Assembly (NCBI GenBank): GCA_958433005.1
Contig: CAUAWV010000006.1
Coordinates: 1 to 64,000 of the forward strand
Reading direction: 5' to 3'
Length of the DNA stretch: 64,000 nt
Origin: an uncultured Collinsella sp.
Lineage (GTDB): Bacteria > Actinomycetota > Coriobacteriia > Coriobacteriales > Coriobacteriaceae
Part shown: piece after piece, positions 62,801 to 64,000 of the stretch
Layout of the letters: each line of letters starts with the position of its first letter
Position numbering within the stretch: position 1 is the stretch's first letter
Made by a program: the position numbers and the translations under genes
The notes under the pieces: model-generated
What the model was told of the DNA's origin: nothing
What the model saw: the letters and a program-made list of their open reading frames with translations, nothing else
Database searches by the model: none

Positions 62801-63128
62801 TCCCACGCCGGGCAAGATTCTGTATACCTCGACGCACGACACGTCGACGCTCACCGGTTGGTGCACACGCTCCTTTGCGGGCGGCGACGAGCCGAGCGGT
62901 GTTGAGGTGGCGGCCAAGCTGATGAGCGACGCGCTGGCAAGCGACGCTCCCCTGGTGATGATGCCGCTGCAGGATGTTCTGGGGCTTAGCGACGACGCGC
63001 GCATGAACGTGCCGGGTGTCGCCACGGGCAACTGGACCTGGCAGGCCGATGAGGCCGACGTTGCGGCCGCCGAGGGCAAAACTGCACAGCTCCTGCGCAA
63101 CACCCATAGATTCTGGGGCGAAGCGTGA
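59832..63128 (+). CDS. GH13 amylase - GH77 4-alpha-glucanotransferase fusion
   Basis: 1098 aa, two complete enzymes in one chain. Residues 1-~105 are a beta-sandwich N domain. The GH13 part starts WYERGMVYQIFPDRYARD and contains GVFNHTGDD, GWRLDVADEL (nucleophile near residue 353), LLGEVWED (acid/base near 378) and LLSSHDRPR. From about residue 650 the MalQ/GH77 part begins (SVPTDDGKPGTIG), with GDIPMYVSDDSADAW, VRLDHFLGF (nucleophile near 908) and FIAEDLGYLTP. The first half should open short alpha-glucans (neopullulanase-like), the second should transfer the pieces. No signal peptide is visible, so it acts in the cytoplasm on glycogen or maltodextrin. Confidence 0.95.
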   Translation: MRLIHNSRLPQFRTPFGAVTTGTSVSLSVILEDADPNQATLTLRTWVDEIGESRYPMTHEGDGIFSVELECTEPCLIWYSFICNIEGQPEVRLGAPQGRTGGEGVTYDYAEVPSFQVTVYKHRENRPTWYERGMVYQIFPDRYARDENWRERTLAEVEKPRNGIQRRMVEDWNEPPVYERAEDGSIKTWDFYGGSLKGIQNDLPRIAELGFTAIYLNPIFEAASNHRYDTADYTKIDPILGTEQDFTELCQAAEKLGISIILDGVFNHTGDDSIYFNRYGNYPGVGAWQSEDSPWRDAFYFHEDGSYDCWWGVGNMPAINESSELVRERLLGKDGVIRKWLRAGAHGWRLDVADELSDDFLAEIKKAVLAEKPDALLLGEVWEDASNKISYGHLRRYLQGSELDSAMDYPFRDMVIGFLMGYKNAYQAAEDIETLRENYPSEALSCALNLLSSHDRPRIISVLGGGPDESQLPECERSKWRLDENAMGLAKSRFWLATLMQMTFPGVPSIYYGDEYGLEGLTDPGNRRTLPLKEDLHDFDTLAIVKNASAVRRALPFMIDGEIKAFALNDEVLAYNRTGKDGESATVIINRSLRNSHRVTIPALGECASDVISGRECEIHNGTVTLDLYPLGSSIIYHHAEQRLQEPLDHGAGVVCHITSVPTDDGKPGTIGAPTRRFIDHLAAMGMRYWQVLPVNPTDFFRSPYAGPSAFAGNIDLLPESQEELAADFETWKARGGEDADPLYTAFKHRNADWLEKYCVYMAVKKYFEGESRHDWPADVARYNEHLIDDKRFHDEAELQAYMQYRFDLAWCELMNYAHKKGIEVIGDIPMYVSDDSADAWSEPENFWLSDTGKAIEISGAPPDNFAPEGQVWGNPTFRWDHMKQNGYRWWMDRLRRAFSLYDRVRLDHFLGFHSYFSIPAGKACADGRWLAGPGKDLFQTAYDELGPLNFIAEDLGYLTPGVRAMASTCGFPGMDVLEFSDYDVRCGVHPTPGKILYTSTHDTSTLTGWCTRSFAGGDEPSGVEVAAKLMSDALASDAPLVMMPLQDVLGLSDDARMNVPGVATGNWTWQADEADVAAAEGKTAQLLRNTHRFWGEA

Positions 63129-63172
63129 TAAAACCCCCGATATAGGGTACAGTTACAGCTGTTTGAATTTAT

Positions 63173-63197
63173 GCGGGCAGAGCGATCTGCCCGCTTT
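63173..63197 (+). terminator. terminator after the fusion gene
   Basis: GCGGGCAGA, loop GCGA and TCTGCCCGC form a 9-bp stem followed by TTTGTG. The T run is short and the fmdB-like start follows 20 bases later. Confidence 0.7.
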
Positions 63198-63216
63198 GTG
63201 CTGAAAAGGAAGTATT

Positions 63217-63453
63217 ATGGCGCGCTACGATTATAAGTGCTCGAGCTGCGGCAACGTGTTTGAGGTTGAGCATCCCATGTCCGAGACCCCCGAGGTCGTG
63301 TGCCCGAGCTGCGGCGCTCCGGCGGCCAAGACGTTCTCGGCCAGCGGCATCAAGTTTGAGGGCAGCGGCTTCTACAACACCGACCAGCGCAGCGGTGGTT
63401 CCAGCACCAGCGCCACCAACGGCTGCTGCGCCAACTGCCCGCATAACCACTAG
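63217..63453 (+). CDS. FmdB-family zinc ribbon protein
   Basis: 78 aa, AAGGAAG ribosome site. The N-terminus is the FmdB/CxxC_CxxC_SSSS zinc ribbon: YDYKCSSCGNVFEV and VVCPSCGAPA give four Cys. GIKFEGSGFYNTD is the usual middle segment. The end is Ser/Gly-rich and closes with CCANCPHNH, which could bind a second metal. Role unknown; a regulator or metal-binding accessory protein is usually proposed. Confidence 0.9.
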   Translation: MARYDYKCSSCGNVFEVEHPMSETPEVVCPSCGAPAAKTFSASGIKFEGSGFYNTDQRSGGSSTSATNGCCANCPHNH

Positions 63454-63487
63454 CGTCAAGCGGTCCCGCTACCCAGATTTCCCTATG

Positions 63488-63554
63488 AGTTGCGGTGAAA
63501 TAGTTCCTGAATCAGCCCATTCAACGCCCAAAAAGGAACTATTTCACCGCAACT
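63488..63554. repeat. 67-bp inverted-repeat element, copy 1
   Basis: 63488-63508 and 63534-63554 are perfect reverse complements (21 bp), starting AGTTGCGGTGAAATAG. The 25-base centre is unpaired. It lies beyond the fmdB-like gene. Confidence 0.85.
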
Positions 63555-63609
63555 TTTCTATATATTGGATTTAGGGCTGATGCTAAGTTTGTAACATTTC
63601 AAAACCCTA

Positions 63610-63743
63610 CCGGATTACGGGGCTGAATTGACAACCTCTATCCATTCCAGTAATTAGCAAATTTCAACAAGCCATCTACCTGCGGTTTTATTTAGGTCAT
63701 TTTTGCTGTGGTCGGTCATCACCGATCTAGCCCCGTAATCCGC
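63610..63743. repeat. 134-bp-type dyad element, copy 4 (different arms)
   Basis: Arms CGGATTACGGGGCT (63611-63624) and AGCCCCGTAATCCG (63729-63742) differ from those of copies 1-3, but both sides have changed together so pairing is kept. The core CTACCTGCGGTTTT starts at 63676, 66 bases from the CCGG start at 63610, and the total length is 134. Confidence 0.85.
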
Positions 63744-63829
63744 CCCACTTTTGATAACAGCAAATTTGAGACAGGGCTATTTTTACCACTCTTTACCGCG
63801 ATTGCGATCTCCGCTCGCATGACCTTCTG

Positions 63830-63896
63830 AGTTGCGGTGAAATAAGGACTGTTTGGCGAGTGGATACCGCTATTCAATCCCTATTTCACAGCAACT
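63830..63896. repeat. 67-bp inverted-repeat element, copy 2
   Basis: Left AGTTGCGGTGAAATAAGGA, right TCCCTATTTCACAGCAACT: 19-bp arms with two mismatches, and the same total length (67) as copy 1. The interior differs. Confidence 0.8.
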
Positions 63897-63902
63897 TAGT
63901 AG

Positions 63903-64000
63903 TTACTGGCGGACCAGGCGGGCGCAGAAGTGGCCGTCGTAGGAGTCCGCATTAACGGGGACACTTTGGAAGAGGCCTCGAGCGTTTTGGCGTAGGGTGA
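63903..64000 (-). CDS. C-terminal fragment, RsmB/RsmF-like rRNA methyltransferase
   Basis: The minus-strand frame enters at the right edge and ends at TAA 63905-63903, 31 residues in all. The ending DSYDGHFCARLVRQ resembles the DGFFxARL C-terminus of m5C rRNA methyltransferases. Too short to be sure. Confidence 0.45.
   Translation of the reverse strand, partial: TLRQNARGLFQSVPVNADSYDGHFCARLVRQ

Noticed and set aside
61023..63107. 694-aa open frame antisense to the GH13-GH77 gene
   Set aside because: Shadow frame; the plus strand encodes complete catalytic motifs.

Overview
The window looks like chromosomal DNA from a high-GC member of the Coriobacteriia (Actinomycetota), most like Collinsella. 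This is inferred from gene content and codon bias; there is no 16S gene here to prove it. Most genes are GC-rich housekeeping genes. AT-richer accessory stretches lie at about 21.9-30.3 kb, in parts of 30.8-40.3 kb, and at 46.9-48.0 kb.

Layout. 1-2.7 kb: end of a probable membrane transport gene, a small membrane ORF, and an OmpR-type response regulator with its histidine kinase (+ strand). 3.1-20.5 kb: a minus-strand run of 18 closely packed or overlapping genes for CoA synthesis (coaBC), a zinc ribbon protein, NIF3, cysteine desulfurase, rpe, gpsA, plsY, der, a DUF512 radical-SAM-like protein, ispH, plsC, cmk, an RluB-type pseudouridine synthase, scpB, scpA, an M50 protease, a small membrane protein and an ABC-F ATPase. 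tRNA-Pro follows it and tRNA-Ala precedes it. 20.4-23.6 kb: two tRNA-Ala(GGC), tRNA-Met and tRNA-Val, with a candidate nuclease and an integrase-like remnant. 23.7-30.3 kb: accessory genes, namely a frameshifted DUF3825 gene, a membrane-anchored dCTP-deaminase-like protein, several unknowns that may be defence-related, and an LPxTG surface protein.

30.8-46.2 kb: one minus-strand exopolysaccharide operon. It is headed by a LoaP/NusG-type antiterminator behind a leader with large hairpins. Next come the initiating sugar-phosphate transferase, a WecG/TagA glycosyltransferase, the CapE-CapF-CapG set for UDP-N-acetyl-L-fucosamine, two further glycosyltransferases, an acetyltransferase, the polymerase (Wzy), a pyruvyltransferase, a MenD-like TPP enzyme, an SDR and the flippase (Wzx). 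The acetyltransferase is out of frame at a G8 tract, which suggests phase variation. Several of these genes contain perfect inverted repeats inside the coding sequence, including one 42-bp palindrome.

46.6-49.5 kb: a third tRNA-Ala, a two-gene cassette with a HEPN-like motif, thiamine pyrophosphokinase and a HAD phosphatase. 49.8-63.1 kb: a plus-strand glycogen cluster (glgB, glgP, glgC, glgD, glgA) and a GH13-GH77 fusion enzyme, with repeated TGGTAAAAC-type operator candidates before glgB and before the fusion gene. GlgB and GlgA carry long Lys/Ala/Thr-rich, histone-H1-like C-terminal tails.

The most novel signal is a family of four intergenic elements (20782, 21774, 59492, 63610). Each is 134-135 bp long, has inverted-repeat ends, and carries an invariant CTACCTGCGGTTTT core starting exactly 66 bp from the left end, although most of the interior differs. 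A second family of two 67-bp inverted-repeat elements lies at 63488 and 63830.
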